A DNA stretch of 38,908 bases from Pararhodospirillum photometricum DSM 122 (GCF_000284415.1 NC_017059.1:2921528-2960435); one strand, 5' to 3'; counted from the stretch's first letter, positions 1 through 8,229 are shown. The notes: generated by a model from the sequence alone, not told the origin. Made by a program: numbers and translations.

Positions 1-590
1 CCATCGGTGATCAAGGTATCGCCCGCGCCGCGCACACCGTCGCTGTCGGCATCAACGAACAACTCGCCTGTGGTCACCGTGGTGACAATCGTCACGGACT
101 GGAGAGTATCGCCCGTGTCTACATCGCTGAACTTGAAGTCGGCGGCGGTGAAGCTCTGGGCCGTGTCCTCGTTGACGGTCTTGCTGTTGGTGCTGGCGCT
201 GAGGGTCGGGGCGTCGTTCACCGCCGAGACGTTGAGCGTCATGGTGCCGCTGGCGCTCGATGTGGCGGTTCCGTCGCTCACCTTCCAGGTGAAGGTGGCA
301 TAAGGGCTGCCGTTGCCGTTGTCAGCCGGACGGAAGGTCAGTTTGGCAAGGTTGGCCGCCGTCACCACGGTTCCATCGGTGATCAAGGTATCGCCCGCGC
401 CGCGCACACCGTCGCTGTTGGCATCAACGAACAACTCGCCCGTGGCCACCGTGGTGACAATCGTCACGGACTGAAGGGTATCGCCCGTGTCCACGTCGCT
501 GAACTTGAAGTCGGCGGCGGTGAAGCTCTGGGCCGTGTCCTCGTTGAAGGTCTTGCTGTTGGTGTTGGCGCTGAGGGTGGGGGCATCGTT
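1..590 (-). repeat. 372-bp in-frame direct repeat in adhesin gene
   Basis: Bases 1-218 and 373-590 are nearly the same sequence, with about a dozen differences over roughly 216 bases. The offset is 372 bases, exactly 124 codons, so each copy encodes one adhesin module. The bases between the copies encode the less conserved part of the module, and the array probably continues beyond base 1. Confidence 0.85.
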
Positions 591-3500
591 GAGACTGGTG
601 ACGCTCAGGCTGGCGGTCGCGGTGTTGACCGAAAAGGCCGTGCCGCTGCCGTTGCTGCTGGTGCTGACCTTGTTGCCCTGGGTCCCCGAGGTTTGATCCC
701 AGGCGCGGAAGGTCAGGCTGGCCGTCTCGCCGTTTTGGCTGTCGGGGACATAGCGCACACTGGCCGTCGAGGACAGCAGCAAGGCCGAGGTGTTCGAGAC
801 CGTGCCCACCGCAGTCCAGGTGGTGCCGTTGGTCGAATACTCCCAACTGCCCGTGCCCGTGGTGGTCGTGATCGCAATGCCCTGGGAATCACCCACATCG
901 GCGTCGGCGGCGCCGGTCGCCGTCCACAGGGCCGAGACGAGGGTGACAGAACTGGTCGTATCCTCGTTGGTGCCGGTCAGAGTCGTGGTGGCCGAGGCGG
1001 GAAGGGTGGGCGAGGTGTTGGAGGTTGTCGTGACATCAAGCTTGGTGACACTAGCCTGGGCGTTGGGCGTGGTGGCGCTGTCGCGGGCCACCACATAAAC
1101 GTCATACGACGCCCCCAAGGTCAGGCCCGTGATGCTGAAGGTGTGGCTGTAGGGCGAGGACGCCACCGCTTGGTTGCCGGCCTTCAGCGCGGCGCCGCCG
1201 CCCGCCGCGGTGCCGGCAATCACGTTGGCCACACTGGGGGCGGTGGCGCCGTCGGCCACCACCACGTAATAGAGCGTGCCGGCCTCGTTTAACGTGGCCG
1301 ACAGATCAAAGCTGGTTTGACCCACGGTGCTTGTCGCTGGGCTGACCGAGAAGGTCGGCGCCACATCATCGACGACCGTAACACTCATGACCTTTTCGTA
1401 GGTCAGGCTGCCGTCGCTCACCTGGAGCCGGATCGAGTAGGTGCCGCTTGCCATGCTGGAGGCATCGGTCGCGCGCAGCGTCGTGCCCGAAATATTGAAA
1501 AGGCTGTTGTTGGTGTCGCCCGTGCCGGCCACCAAGCTGTAGGTGAACGACGCCGAATCTGGATCGGTGGCCGTGAGGGTGCCAACCGTCGCGTTGCTGC
1601 CGCCCGACTGATTGATCGAGCTGGCTGAGACGGCAATGTTCGTGGGAGCATCGTTGACCGGCGTGACGCTCACCGTCACGGTGCGGGAGGTGCTGGAGGC
1701 CGACCCGTCGCTGCTGACCACGGTCAGACTGCGCGCGGTCGTGGTGGGAGCGTCGCTGGTGTTGTTGTAGACCACCCCTTGCAGGATGCTCTGGTAGGTC
1801 GCGACCGAGGCCGAGCCGGTGATCGTCAAGACCCCGGTGCTGCTGGTGTAGGTTTTGGTCAGGCCGGCGCCGGTTGCCGTGCTGGCCGCGCTGGCGTTGA
1901 GATCAAGGCTTTCGACCGCGTTGCCGTCCGGCCGACTGCTCAGGGTGATGGTCAGGGACGACAGGGTGGCCGAGTCCGCATCCGTCAGGGTTGCCGACGG
2001 CGCGATGAGGACTGCCGTCTGTTCCGTGAAGCTGGCCGTGGTGTCCGAGCCCGCCGTCGCCCCGTTCAGGTCGGCGACCGGCGCTTGGTTGTTAGTCCAG
2101 GTGGTGGTGGTGCCGACGAGGTACTGCGCCTGGGTTGTCGGTGATCCGGTGCCGCTGCCCGAGGTCGCCGCGTTGCCCGACGTGTAGGCTGCAACCGTGG
2201 TGCCGGTCTCAATGGCCAGCGTGCCAACGCTCCACAAGCCGCCAACCCCCTGGCCGCCGGCCCCGTTGGCGGTGGTGGACGTGCCGCCGCCGCCACCACC
2301 ACCCGCGCCTTGATTGTTGGTGATGTGGGAGGTCACCGCGAGCTTCAGCGTGCCGGCGTTATAGATGCCACCAACCGCCGCGCCCCCCTTTCCGGCTGTC
2401 TGGCTGCCGTTGCCATAGCCGCCGCCGCCACCGCCCCCACCGATAGACCCGGCAAAACCGCCCGCGCTCCCGTCCTTGCCGGCCGACGCCGAGGCTCCCG
2501 TATACCCTTTGCCCCCGGCGCCCCCGGCGCTGCTCGTCCCGCCGTAACCACCGGCCACAACGGCACCGGTCCCCGTCTCGAACTGATACCCACCCCGGGC
2601 GCCCACAGCATCCCCAGACACCGTGACCCCGTTGCCATCATAGCCGGAGGCTCCCCCGCCACCGCCGGCGTTGGTCGAGCCCGTCGCGCCGAGACCCGAT
2701 CCCTTGACGCCCCCCCCGACAAAAGAATTGCCGCCCTTGCCCCCGGTCCCGCCCCCCAGAGCGCCGGCGCCGCCACCCGCCGCGCCATAAGCGCCGCCCC
2801 CGCCACCGCCTGCCGCGTAGTTCGCCGTCACGGTCGAACTCAGCAAGGTGACGGTGGCGCCAGAGGCAATATTCAAGCCTGCACCCAGCGCACCGGTGCC
2901 ATCCACACCGTTGCCCGACGGGTTGTTGAGGCTGCCCCCGGTGCCGCCAGCACCGGAGACCAAGCCATGGGTGAGGATCAGGCCGTCCAGGGTCACGGTC
3001 CCCGCCGTGACATTCAGCACCCGGCTTTTGTAGTTGGCATCAATCGTCACATCGGGTGTGCTGTCGTCGTTGAGATCGCCGTCGATCACCAGATTTTTGT
3101 TAATGGACAGCTCGCCGCCGGTCAGTGTGATGGTCATGCCGGTGGTGAAGGTAATGGTGTCCCCCGCCTGGGCGCTGCTGAGGGCCGTGCGTAGGGCGCT
3201 GTCGGTGTTGGTGGAAACCGTCACGGTAGCCAAGCTGTAGGCATAGGCCTCGCGGCCTGCCTCGGTGAGGGGCATGCGCGAGGTGTCAATGATCCCGGTG
3301 GTGACTTCCAGATCCCAGTCGCCCCCAATGGCCTGGGAGCCGGTGCGATCGTCTGAAGCGGCGACATCCGCGCCGGTCAGATCGGCCAGGGACTGGACAA
3401 AAGCCGCGCCCGCGCTGCCCTGGCCAACATCGCAAGCATAGAGCAAAATATCGCCATCGGTCGTCAAGGCTTGGCCGATGCTCTGCCACTCGGCCGCCCG

Positions 3501-4034
3501 GCTGTCCAGCGTGTCGTTCGTCAGAAACGTCGTGCCCAGGCGCAGATCCCCGCTCTGGTCGCCGTGGCTGATGATGTAAAGCGCATCAATGTCGTGCTCA
3601 TTTTGCAAGAGACCGGCAAGTTGCGCCAAGCCATCCTCGCCTTTGTCGAGCACGATCACTTCGGCACCAGCGGACACGCTCGCCGCCAAGGCACGCCAGT
3701 CGGGCAGGGAGGCGTCAATCACCACGATCTCGCGACGGGTGTCGTCCGCCGTCGAGGTTTTTTCCGCTGTCGTGACGTCGCTGGGGGGGGCGGCGCTGGG
3801 GACGGTGTGGAGGGCCGCCGCCTGCTGCACGCTGGTGTCCGTTGCGTCGCCGTCGCTCGCAAAGGTTGAGCTGGCAACGGCGTGGGCGGTGGCCTCGCGG
3901 GTTGCCTCAACCCCCGAGGCTGCACCGGCCGCATCAAACATAAAGCGCGGTTCCAGGGCATAGGCCAGCGCCGGGGAGACTGAGGAAAGGGTCCGGCTTT
4001 TGGCGTGGCGAGAAGCTTTGCTGATCTTGTTCAT
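1..4034 (-). CDS. Giant DUF4347 (LEPR-type) repeat adhesin, 3' end beyond window
   Basis: The frame is open from an ATG at 4034 to the window edge (1344 codons, no stop), so the C-terminus is missing. Residues 24-36 read YALEPRFMFDAAG, the LEPR signature of very large type I-secreted surface proteins. Residues about 101-255 match DUF4347, with hydrophobic strands ending in ISHG (His157) and YAC (Cys201). About 270-365 resembles a parallel beta-helix. About 390-560 is extremely glycine-rich (2350-2870). After that come cadherin-like/VCBS-like modules of roughly 100-125 residues containing NDAP and NEDT motifs. The last two visible modules are near-identical. There is no Sec signal peptide, which fits type I secretion with a C-terminal signal outside the window. 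The sulfotransferase gene lies 74 bp upstream on the same strand, so the two may be co-transcribed. The family call is strong. Adhesion is inferred from architecture, and the ligand is unknown. Confidence 0.88.
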   Translation of the reverse strand, partial: MNKISKASRHAKSRTLSSVSPALAYALEPRFMFDAAGAASGVEATREATAHAVASSTFASDGDATDTSVQQAAALHTVPSAAPPSDVTTAEKTSTADDTRREIVVIDASLPDWRALAASVSAGAEVIVLDKGEDGLAQLAGLLQNEHDIDALYIISHGDQSGDLRLGTTFLTNDTLDSRAAEWQSIGQALTTDGDILLYACDVGQGSAGAAFVQSLADLTGADVAASDDRTGSQAIGGDWDLEVTTGIIDTSRMPLTEAGREAYAYSLATVTVSTNTDSALRTALSSAQAGDTITFTTGMTITLTGGELSINKNLVIDGDLNDDSTPDVTIDANYKSRVLNVTAGTVTLDGLILTHGLVSGAGGTGGSLNNPSGNGVDGTGALGAGLNIASGATVTLLSSTVTANYAAGGGGGGAYGAAGGGAGALGGGTGGKGGNSFVGGGVKGSGLGATGSTNAGGGGGASGYDGNGVTVSGDAVGARGGYQFETGTGAVVAGGYGGTSSAGGAGGKGYTGASASAGKDGSAGGFAGSIGGGGGGGGYGNGSQTAGKGGAAVGGIYNAGTLKLAVTSHITNNQGAGGGGGGGTSTTANGAGGQGVGGLWSVGTLAIETGTTVAAYTSGNAATSGSGTGSPTTQAQYLVGTTTTWTNNQAPVADLNGATAGSDTTASFTEQTAVLIAPSATLTDADSATLSSLTITLSSRPDGNAVESLDLNASAASTATGAGLTKTYTSSTGVLTITGSASVATYQSILQGVVYNNTSDAPTTTARSLTVVSSDGSASSTSRTVTVSVTPVNDAPTNIAVSASSINQSGGSNATVGTLTATDPDSASFTYSLVAGTGDTNNSLFNISGTTLRATDASSMASGTYSIRLQVSDGSLTYEKVMSVTVVDDVAPTFSVSPATSTVGQTSFDLSATLNEAGTLYYVVVADGATAPSVANVIAGTAAGGGAALKAGNQAVASSPYSHTFSITGLTLGASYDVYVVARDSATTPNAQASVTKLDVTTTSNTSPTLPASATTTLTGTNEDTTSSVTLVSALWTATGAADADVGDSQGIAITTTTGTGSWEYSTNGTTWTAVGTVSNTSALLLSSTASVRYVPDSQNGETASLTFRAWDQTSGTQGNKVSTSSNGSGTAFSVNTATASLSVTSLNDAPTLSANTNSKTFNEDTAQSFTAADFKFSDVDTGDTLQSVTIVTTVATGELFVDANSDGVRGAGDTLITDGTVVTAANLAKLTFRPADNGNGSPYATFTWKVSDGTATSSASGTMTLNVSAVNDAPTLSASTNSKTVNEDTAQSFTAADFKFSDVDTGDTLQSVTIVTTVTTGELFVDADSDGVRGAGDTLITD

Positions 4035-4108
4035 GACGGTCTCGGCCTTTTTGCTCTGTCCGGTTCCTGTGGAGCCGGCTCCCCTTCTTTTTTTCCGGTG
4101 GTCGCGGC

Positions 4109-4987
4109 TCAGGGCCCCGCGGCCACGCTCTGGTCAGGCGGCGCGACGGCCGTCGGTTTGGGCGCGATGACGGCGGCCCGGCCCGGCGGTCCCACCCGCC
4201 AGAAGCTCATGTCGCTGTACTGCGCAAAGAGATCGGGCGGCAGAAGGCTTGGCCGTGGACGCGGGGCCACCGGCCCCTGGACCCAATGCATGCCAGGCAG
4301 GCCCAGGCGGGCATCGAATTCGGGTTCGTCATGGGAGACGCTGGTAAAATCGTGAGAAAACGGCGACTCCCCAAGAAACTGGTAAATCAAGGCTATAGCC
4401 TCGACCGGTCTTGCCACCAGAAGATCGTAGTCAACCAGTAACATACGGTCAGCTTCTTCGCCGTAGAACGCCTCCTTGACGGCACACCACGCAAAACCGA
4501 CAAGGCGGTTTCGTTGGGCCAGGGTTTCGACACGGGAATAAACCGTATTACGCTCGATATCGGAGTCGAACAGGCGGGAGTTCAAAAAAGGATGCTGCCG
4601 CGTCAGACGCTCCAGGCTGTCCATCACCCAGCCGACATCGCGCACGCAGCAGATCATGCGTGCCTCGGGAAAAAGCCGGAGCAGAGCCGGCAGTCGAGCC
4701 GCCCACAACCGCGAGCTGTCGAAGATCACCGTGTCCGCAGGGTGGGCGCCGTAATAAGACGTGAACAGTCCGCGCAGCACGCGCACCCGCTGCTCTTGCG
4801 AGACATACAAGGAGGTTTCCTCGGTCGCGCCCATCGCGTTGAGGGTTGCCAAAAACAAGGGGCCCAGCGGGCTGACAATCCCGGCGCGAAAACGCGGATT
4901 TTGCCGCAGGAGCGCAGACAGCAGGGTGCTGCCCGAGCGCGGCAGGCCGGAGATGAAATGGATCCGCCATGGCATGGGAGAGGTCAT
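4109..4987 (-). CDS. Sulfotransferase family protein
   Basis: This is a PAPS-dependent sulfotransferase-like protein of about 292 residues. Near the N-terminus it has the 5'-phosphosulfate loop FISGLPRSGSTLLSALLRQNP, typical of the sulfotransferase fold (G-x-P-R-S-G-T/S-T). A mid-protein segment (IFDSSRLWAARLPALLRLFP) followed by ICCVRDVGWVMDSLERL resembles the 3'-phosphate-binding part (R-D-P/V-xx-x-x-S). The ATG at 4987 follows a purine-rich GAGGGG; an upstream ATG at 5041 would add 18 residues unlike the family, so I prefer 4987. It sits 74 bp upstream of the giant adhesin on the same strand, which suggests it may modify that protein or its glycans. The acceptor substrate cannot be read from sequence. 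Confidence 0.82.
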   Translation of the reverse strand: MTSPMPWRIHFISGLPRSGSTLLSALLRQNPRFRAGIVSPLGPLFLATLNAMGATEETSLYVSQEQRVRVLRGLFTSYYGAHPADTVIFDSSRLWAARLPALLRLFPEARMICCVRDVGWVMDSLERLTRQHPFLNSRLFDSDIERNTVYSRVETLAQRNRLVGFAWCAVKEAFYGEEADRMLLVDYDLLVARPVEAIALIYQFLGESPFSHDFTSVSHDEPEFDARLGLPGMHWVQGPVAPRPRPSLLPPDLFAQYSDMSFWRVGPPGRAAVIAPKPTAVAPPDQSVAAGP

Positions 4988-5041
4988 TCCCATCCTGCCC
5001 CTCTTGCTGCAACCTTGTGTGTAGCGTTTGACAAGAATCAA

Positions 5042-5281
5042 TCATCAACGGGCCATTGACCCCTATTTGGTTCAATCTATCAAATCGCTCTCTCATGTCG
5101 ATACCGTCTTCTAGACATTCGGTCAACAACTCTGCATAAAATAATTGAGGAGTGGACTACCTCTATAAAAATTAGTGCAGCTTTAACGGTATCTGTTCAA
5201 AAAACAGTATTTTTAATTTTAAAACATGCTTTTTCCGCTTAAAAGCCACGCATTAACAATGAAGGGCTAAGTGCTTTTAGA
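5042..5281. other. AT-rich intergenic region
   Basis: This stretch lies between the divergent sulfotransferase and DUF6916-like genes and is clearly richer in A and T than the flanking genes. I see no credible open reading frame. The part next to the DUF6916-like gene holds the FNR-type box described separately. No convincing promoter for the sulfotransferase was identified. Confidence 0.5.
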
Positions 5282-5326
5282 TTGATTAAAATCAAATGGT
5301 TAATTTATAAGATTAAATGATATGAA
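5282..5326 (+). promoter_or_regulatory. FNR/FixK/DNR-type box and -10 for the DUF6916-like gene
   Basis: Bases 5282-5295 read TTGATTAAAATCAA, a perfect match to the TTGAT-N4-ATCAA site of the CRP/FNR family. A -10-like TATGAA lies at 5321-5326, which would put transcription start near 5331 and the box centre about 42 bases upstream, the classic class II activator position. The site is only visible by eye; which regulator binds it is inference. Confidence 0.65.
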
Positions 5327-5357
5327 TCTTTCTAACCCCCCCGCCTGGAGAGAGTCG

Positions 5358-5687
5358 ATGTCCCAGCCAAAGCCCCTCGACAAATCCCTCGCTGATCTGA
5401 CGTCCGCTGATTTTGCGCCGGGTGTAGCGCAGCCCTGGACCCTTGTGACACCGCAGCTCGATATTCCCCTGATTCTGGAGTCGGCGACCGAACAGGCCCA
5501 TGCCCCGGCACCGACGCTGCGCAAGCCGTTCTCGTTGATGTTCCATACCCAGGAGATGCGCTACCCGCCCCAGGGCACCTACGTTCTGCGCCAAGACGAC
5601 TTGGGGGCGGTCGAGGTGTTTGTCGTGCCTCTCGGGCCGTTGCTAGGGCAGCCCGACGTTTTCCGCTATCAGGTGTGCTTTAACTAG
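5358..5687 (+). CDS. DUF6916-like small protein
   Basis: A protein of 109 residues starting at ATG 5358, preceded by GGAGAGAG at 5347-5354. An in-frame ATG at 5322 lies inside the presumed -10 element and has no ribosome site, so it was not chosen. The N-terminal half contains LADLTSADFAPGVAQPW; the C-terminal half contains PFSLMFHT, PPQGTYVLRQDDLGAVEVFVVPLGP and a terminal VCFN. That pattern fits my memory of DUF6916, a small beta-rich family often found beside phage-tail-collar genes. It converges on the acetyltransferase and tail-collar operon. An FNR-type box 63-76 bases upstream suggests control by low oxygen or nitric oxide. Its biochemical role is unknown; the family assignment is from memory and moderately sure. 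Confidence 0.72.
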   Translation: MSQPKPLDKSLADLTSADFAPGVAQPWTLVTPQLDIPLILESATEQAHAPAPTLRKPFSLMFHTQEMRYPPQGTYVLRQDDLGAVEVFVVPLGPLLGQPDVFRYQVCFN

Positions 5688-5697
5688 CCTTGCCTCC

Positions 5698-5732
5698 GCC
5701 GCCCCTTTCCCTCCCGCGGGGAAAGGGGCGGC
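5698..5732. terminator. Perfect 14-bp hairpin between convergent genes
   Basis: GCCGCCCCTTTCCC at 5698-5711 pairs perfectly with GGGAAAGGGGCGGC at 5719-5732 across a 7-base loop. It sits between the convergent DUF6916-like and GNAT genes. There is no clear T-run on either side, so termination in both directions is plausible but not certain. Confidence 0.55.
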
Positions 5733-5743
5733 CCGCCGAGGGA

Positions 5744-6271
5744 TCAGGCGACGGAAGGCACCTCATGGCCTTTGGGCAGCCAGCGCATGTATTGGTAAAT
5801 GCCCCGCATTTCGAGGGCCTGAAAGCCCAGGCGTTGGTAGAGCCGGTGTGCCGGGTTAAAGGGCTCGACATGCAAGGACAGCGGCCGCTCCAGGGACGTG
5901 GCAATCTCCATAAGCTCTGTCAAGATCGCCGTTCCCAGCCCCTGATTGCGGCAGGCGGGCAGCAGGGCGATGTCCATGACGCGCAGTTCCGGCCCGACAA
6001 AGCCCGTGTACAAACGGCCAATGCGCTCGCCATTTCGTTCGATCACGTCCAGGCGGCACCCCGGGTAATGCTCGCGATAGTAGCTTTCCTGCGCCAGGAC
6101 CTGCATCTCCATCAAGGGCCACCACTGGTCGTCGGGCAGGGGCGCTTTTTCTCGGTCCATCTCCCGGGTTGAGGAAAACAGAGTCACCTGCCAGGAAAAG
6201 TCTTCCGAGGTTGTTGGGCGTAGCCGGCATCCAGCGATACGCTCGTTGCGAAAAGGCACGGACAAGGTCAC
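5744..6271 (-). CDS. GNAT-family N-acetyltransferase
   Basis: A 175-residue acetyl-CoA-dependent acyltransferase. The GNAT motif A is visible near residues 115-135 (ELRVMDIALLPACRNQGLGT), with the R/Q-x-x-G-x-G/A loop that binds the pyrophosphate of acetyl-CoA given here as RNQGLG. Motif B follows (NPAHRLYQRLGFQ). The length is normal for the family. The gene is last in a run of four genes on the minus strand, 86 bp after the third tail-collar gene, and converges with the DUF6916-like gene. GNAT genes are, from memory, frequent companions of MdpB-type tail-collar genes, so it may acetylate one of them or a shared partner; the substrate is not known. Confidence 0.85.
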   Translation of the reverse strand: MTLSVPFRNERIAGCRLRPTTSEDFSWQVTLFSSTREMDREKAPLPDDQWWPLMEMQVLAQESYYREHYPGCRLDVIERNGERIGRLYTGFVGPELRVMDIALLPACRNQGLGTAILTELMEIATSLERPLSLHVEPFNPAHRLYQRLGFQALEMRGIYQYMRWLPKGHEVPSVA

Positions 6272-6357
6272 GGTAAAAACTCCCTTCAGGCATCAAATCA
6301 GTCGGGCGCCACCTTAAAAAAAGCGGCGCCCGCTTGGCTAAATTGCTTACCGCCATC

Positions 6358-6915
6358 TCAGGAGCGGGATGGCCAAATACCATAGAGGGAAATGCAATAG
6401 TTCATGGGGAGGTAGGGTTGGCGGTTTTCATGAGCGGCTCCGGTGTTGTTTGGGCCGCATGCCGTGCCGACCGTAACCCCACTCATTATGGCGGTCGGAG
6501 TGCTTGGGGGGGCGTATATTTTAGTGATGCCTGTGCGCCCTGAAGCGCCGTTGGCGAGGCGAATATTGCTTCCCGGGATGGATACGTTGGCGGTGGTATT
6601 TTTAGCCACGACAGGATGGGTATGCGCGGGGGTTTGGGCCGTGGTTAAGCTAACGGTCTCGCTCCCGAGATCTTCACCCAGGCTGTAACTGGTGGAGTTC
6701 CCCGGTTCAGCGGCGTTACCGAAACCGATTGCAACGCGGCCCGCGAGATTGGGGAGGGCAAAGGTTGTCCGCCCATCTCCACCATACCTATTGCCGATGA
6801 GCATGAACAAGACTTGGTTTTGTGAAACATTCATCATATCTCCCCGGCAAAATGCCCAGTCTACCGGGGCAAAGCTGAAGGCAAAGGCCCTAATTTCTCC
6901 AGTAAACGCGTCCAT
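6358..6915 (-). CDS. Phage tail-collar (MdpB-like) protein, third of three
   Basis: A 185-residue protein. ATG 6915 is preceded by AAAGGA nine bases upstream; a further upstream start would add residues unlike its paralogues. It has the family plan: N-terminal TGEIRAFAF and a Cys-Arg-Gly turn, NQVLFMLIGNRYGGDG, the collar core FALPNLAGRVAIG, a TPAHTH motif, and a C-terminal MNYCISLYGIWPSR. Domain Tail Collar occupies about residues 5-60. The family includes the microcystin-dependent protein MdpB and the collar domain of phage tail fibres; in non-phage settings its function is not established. It lies 13 bp after the second copy, and the three copies share sequence, so they arose by tandem duplication. 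Confidence 0.85.
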   Translation of the reverse strand: MDAFTGEIRAFAFSFAPVDWAFCRGDMMNVSQNQVLFMLIGNRYGGDGRTTFALPNLAGRVAIGFGNAAEPGNSTSYSLGEDLGSETVSLTTAQTPAHTHPVVAKNTTANVSIPGSNIRLANGASGRTGITKIYAPPSTPTAIMSGVTVGTACGPNNTGAAHENRQPYLPMNYCISLYGIWPSRS

Positions 6916-6928
6916 GTCTTCATGTCCT

Positions 6929-7456
6929 TTAGTTTTTTGAGGGAAAAATTCCTTGGATTGCAATGATGTAGTTTAATGTAAGGGTTGGCATAATGTTGTC
7001 GTGGTCTAGATTTAAGGCGCCAATCTGTGTTGAAAGAGTGCCGCTTCCCAAGGTGATATCGGCTGGATTTGGTGAGACACTGCCCTCTGTATAATAGAGC
7101 AAGGCTTGTGCGGTTGCGGCACTCCCGGGGGTGCTGCTCGCCCCTGCTTGAGTGACGGCATTCATCACGTGGGTGTGTGCCGGCATTTGGGTCTGCTGCA
7201 AAGAGAGTGAGGTGCTTCCTAGCGTCTGTCCGGCAGTGCGTTGGGTTAGACCGGCGCCCGTGCCCTGGCTGATGGGAACGCGGCCAATGAGTTTTGGTAG
7301 ACAAAAATTCGTGACATCTCCGCCATAGATTGTGCCAATCAAAGAATAAAGAGCTTGGTTTTGGGAAATAGGCATCTTCTGCCCCTGGCATAAAGCCCAG
7401 CCAAACGGGGCATAGTCAAAGGCAACAAGGCGAACTTCACCCAAATAGCAATCCAT
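6929..7456 (-). CDS. Phage tail-collar (MdpB-like) protein, second of three
   Basis: A 175-residue paralogue of its neighbours with a good ribosome site (AAAAAGGAGA). It opens MDCYLGEVRLVAFDYAPFGW, then has CQGQKMPISQNQALYSLIGTIYGG in pieces typical of the collar domain, FCLPKLIGRVPIS, a MPAHTH motif near residue 95, and ends NYIIAIQGIFPSKN. The middle, Ser/Thr/Ala-rich part is the variable region. There is no signal peptide or membrane helix. It is 36 bp downstream of the first copy. No phage structural, lysis or integrase genes are present nearby, so this is a stand-alone locus rather than a prophage tail module. Confidence 0.86.
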   Translation of the reverse strand: MDCYLGEVRLVAFDYAPFGWALCQGQKMPISQNQALYSLIGTIYGGDVTNFCLPKLIGRVPISQGTGAGLTQRTAGQTLGSTSLSLQQTQMPAHTHVMNAVTQAGASSTPGSAATAQALLYYTEGSVSPNPADITLGSGTLSTQIGALNLDHDNIMPTLTLNYIIAIQGIFPSKN

Positions 7457-7492
7457 GACGACGTCTCCTTTTTCGTTGACGTTGTTTCAACC

Positions 7493-8029
7493 TTAGCTTC
7501 TGGTTGGGTAGATGCCGTTTACTGCGATGCAGTATGACATAACCAGAGTGGGCTGCATGTTGCTGTGGGGGTTTCCTCCGACGACGGCCACCGTGGCCGG
7601 AGATAACGGTGTTAGGGGTGTAGTGTCGGAGGGCGTGACGTAAATCGGGATGTTTGTGTTTGTCCCCAAAAGGTTTCCGCTCGCCGTATTGGTGGAGGCC
7701 GCTGTGTTGGAAGCGTTCAGCGCATGGGTGTGGGGAGGGACCTGATCCGGGGTCAGCGTCACCTGTTCCACCCCTCCTCTGTGGGCATATCCTATGGCGT
7801 AGCTGGTCGTGCTGCCGGGGAGAGTGCCGCTCCCAACAATCGCTCGCCCTTGCAAATCAGGGATGTTGAAGGTGGTGTTGTTTGGGGAGGGGGAGAAGGT
7901 GCTTTGCAGAAGACTGCCAAGGGCTTGAAATTGGCTAAAATTAAGGGATTGCCCTTGGCAGAGCATCCAGTAGCGCGGGGGAAAAGTATAAGGAAATAGT
8001 CTGATTTCACCGATGAAAAAGTCGCTCAT
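7493..8029 (-). CDS. Phage tail-collar (MdpB-like) protein, first of three
   Basis: A 178-residue protein and the first gene of the minus-strand run. The start MSDFFIGEIRLFPYTF follows AAAGGAGA-type ribosome signal. Conserved landmarks are YWMLCQGQSLNFSQFQALG, FNIPDLQGRAIVGSG, VPPHTH and a C-terminal MSYCIAVNGIYPTRS. It is the most divergent of the three: the usual YGGDG is replaced by an extended QSTFSPSPNN loop. The AT-rich 258 bases upstream should hold the operon promoter, though I could not pick one with confidence. Confidence 0.86.
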   Translation of the reverse strand: MSDFFIGEIRLFPYTFPPRYWMLCQGQSLNFSQFQALGSLLQSTFSPSPNNTTFNIPDLQGRAIVGSGTLPGSTTSYAIGYAHRGGVEQVTLTPDQVPPHTHALNASNTAASTNTASGNLLGTNTNIPIYVTPSDTTPLTPLSPATVAVVGGNPHSNMQPTLVMSYCIAVNGIYPTRS

Positions 8030-8229
8030 GAGGGAGGTCTCCTTTTTCGTGCATTCCTCTCGTTAAGAGGGAAATGATTAAAATTTTACCCGAAAAAAGA
8101 GGGGTGTGCACTCTTAAAGTGGTGTCTTTGGTCGCAAAAGGTCTTTGGAGGGAATGTGGCTTCTTGAAATATAAAAAGGATGAAAAATTTCTTTATGAGA
8201 AAAATTTTATCGATATGAAGAGAGTTTAT

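Noticed and set aside
2345..2834. Glycine-rich region read as an independent structural or silk-like protein
   Set aside because: It lies within the single long adhesin frame between the beta-helix-like part and the repeat modules.
2310..3194. 294-codon plus-strand frame, and a minus frame of 153 codons at 2345-2806
   Set aside because: Both overlap the glycine-rich part of the adhesin in other frames; the repetitive GC-rich DNA keeps all frames open.
5690..8029. Prophage remnant
   Set aside because: Only collar-type genes are present; there are no terminase, capsid, portal, lysis, integrase or attachment-site features.
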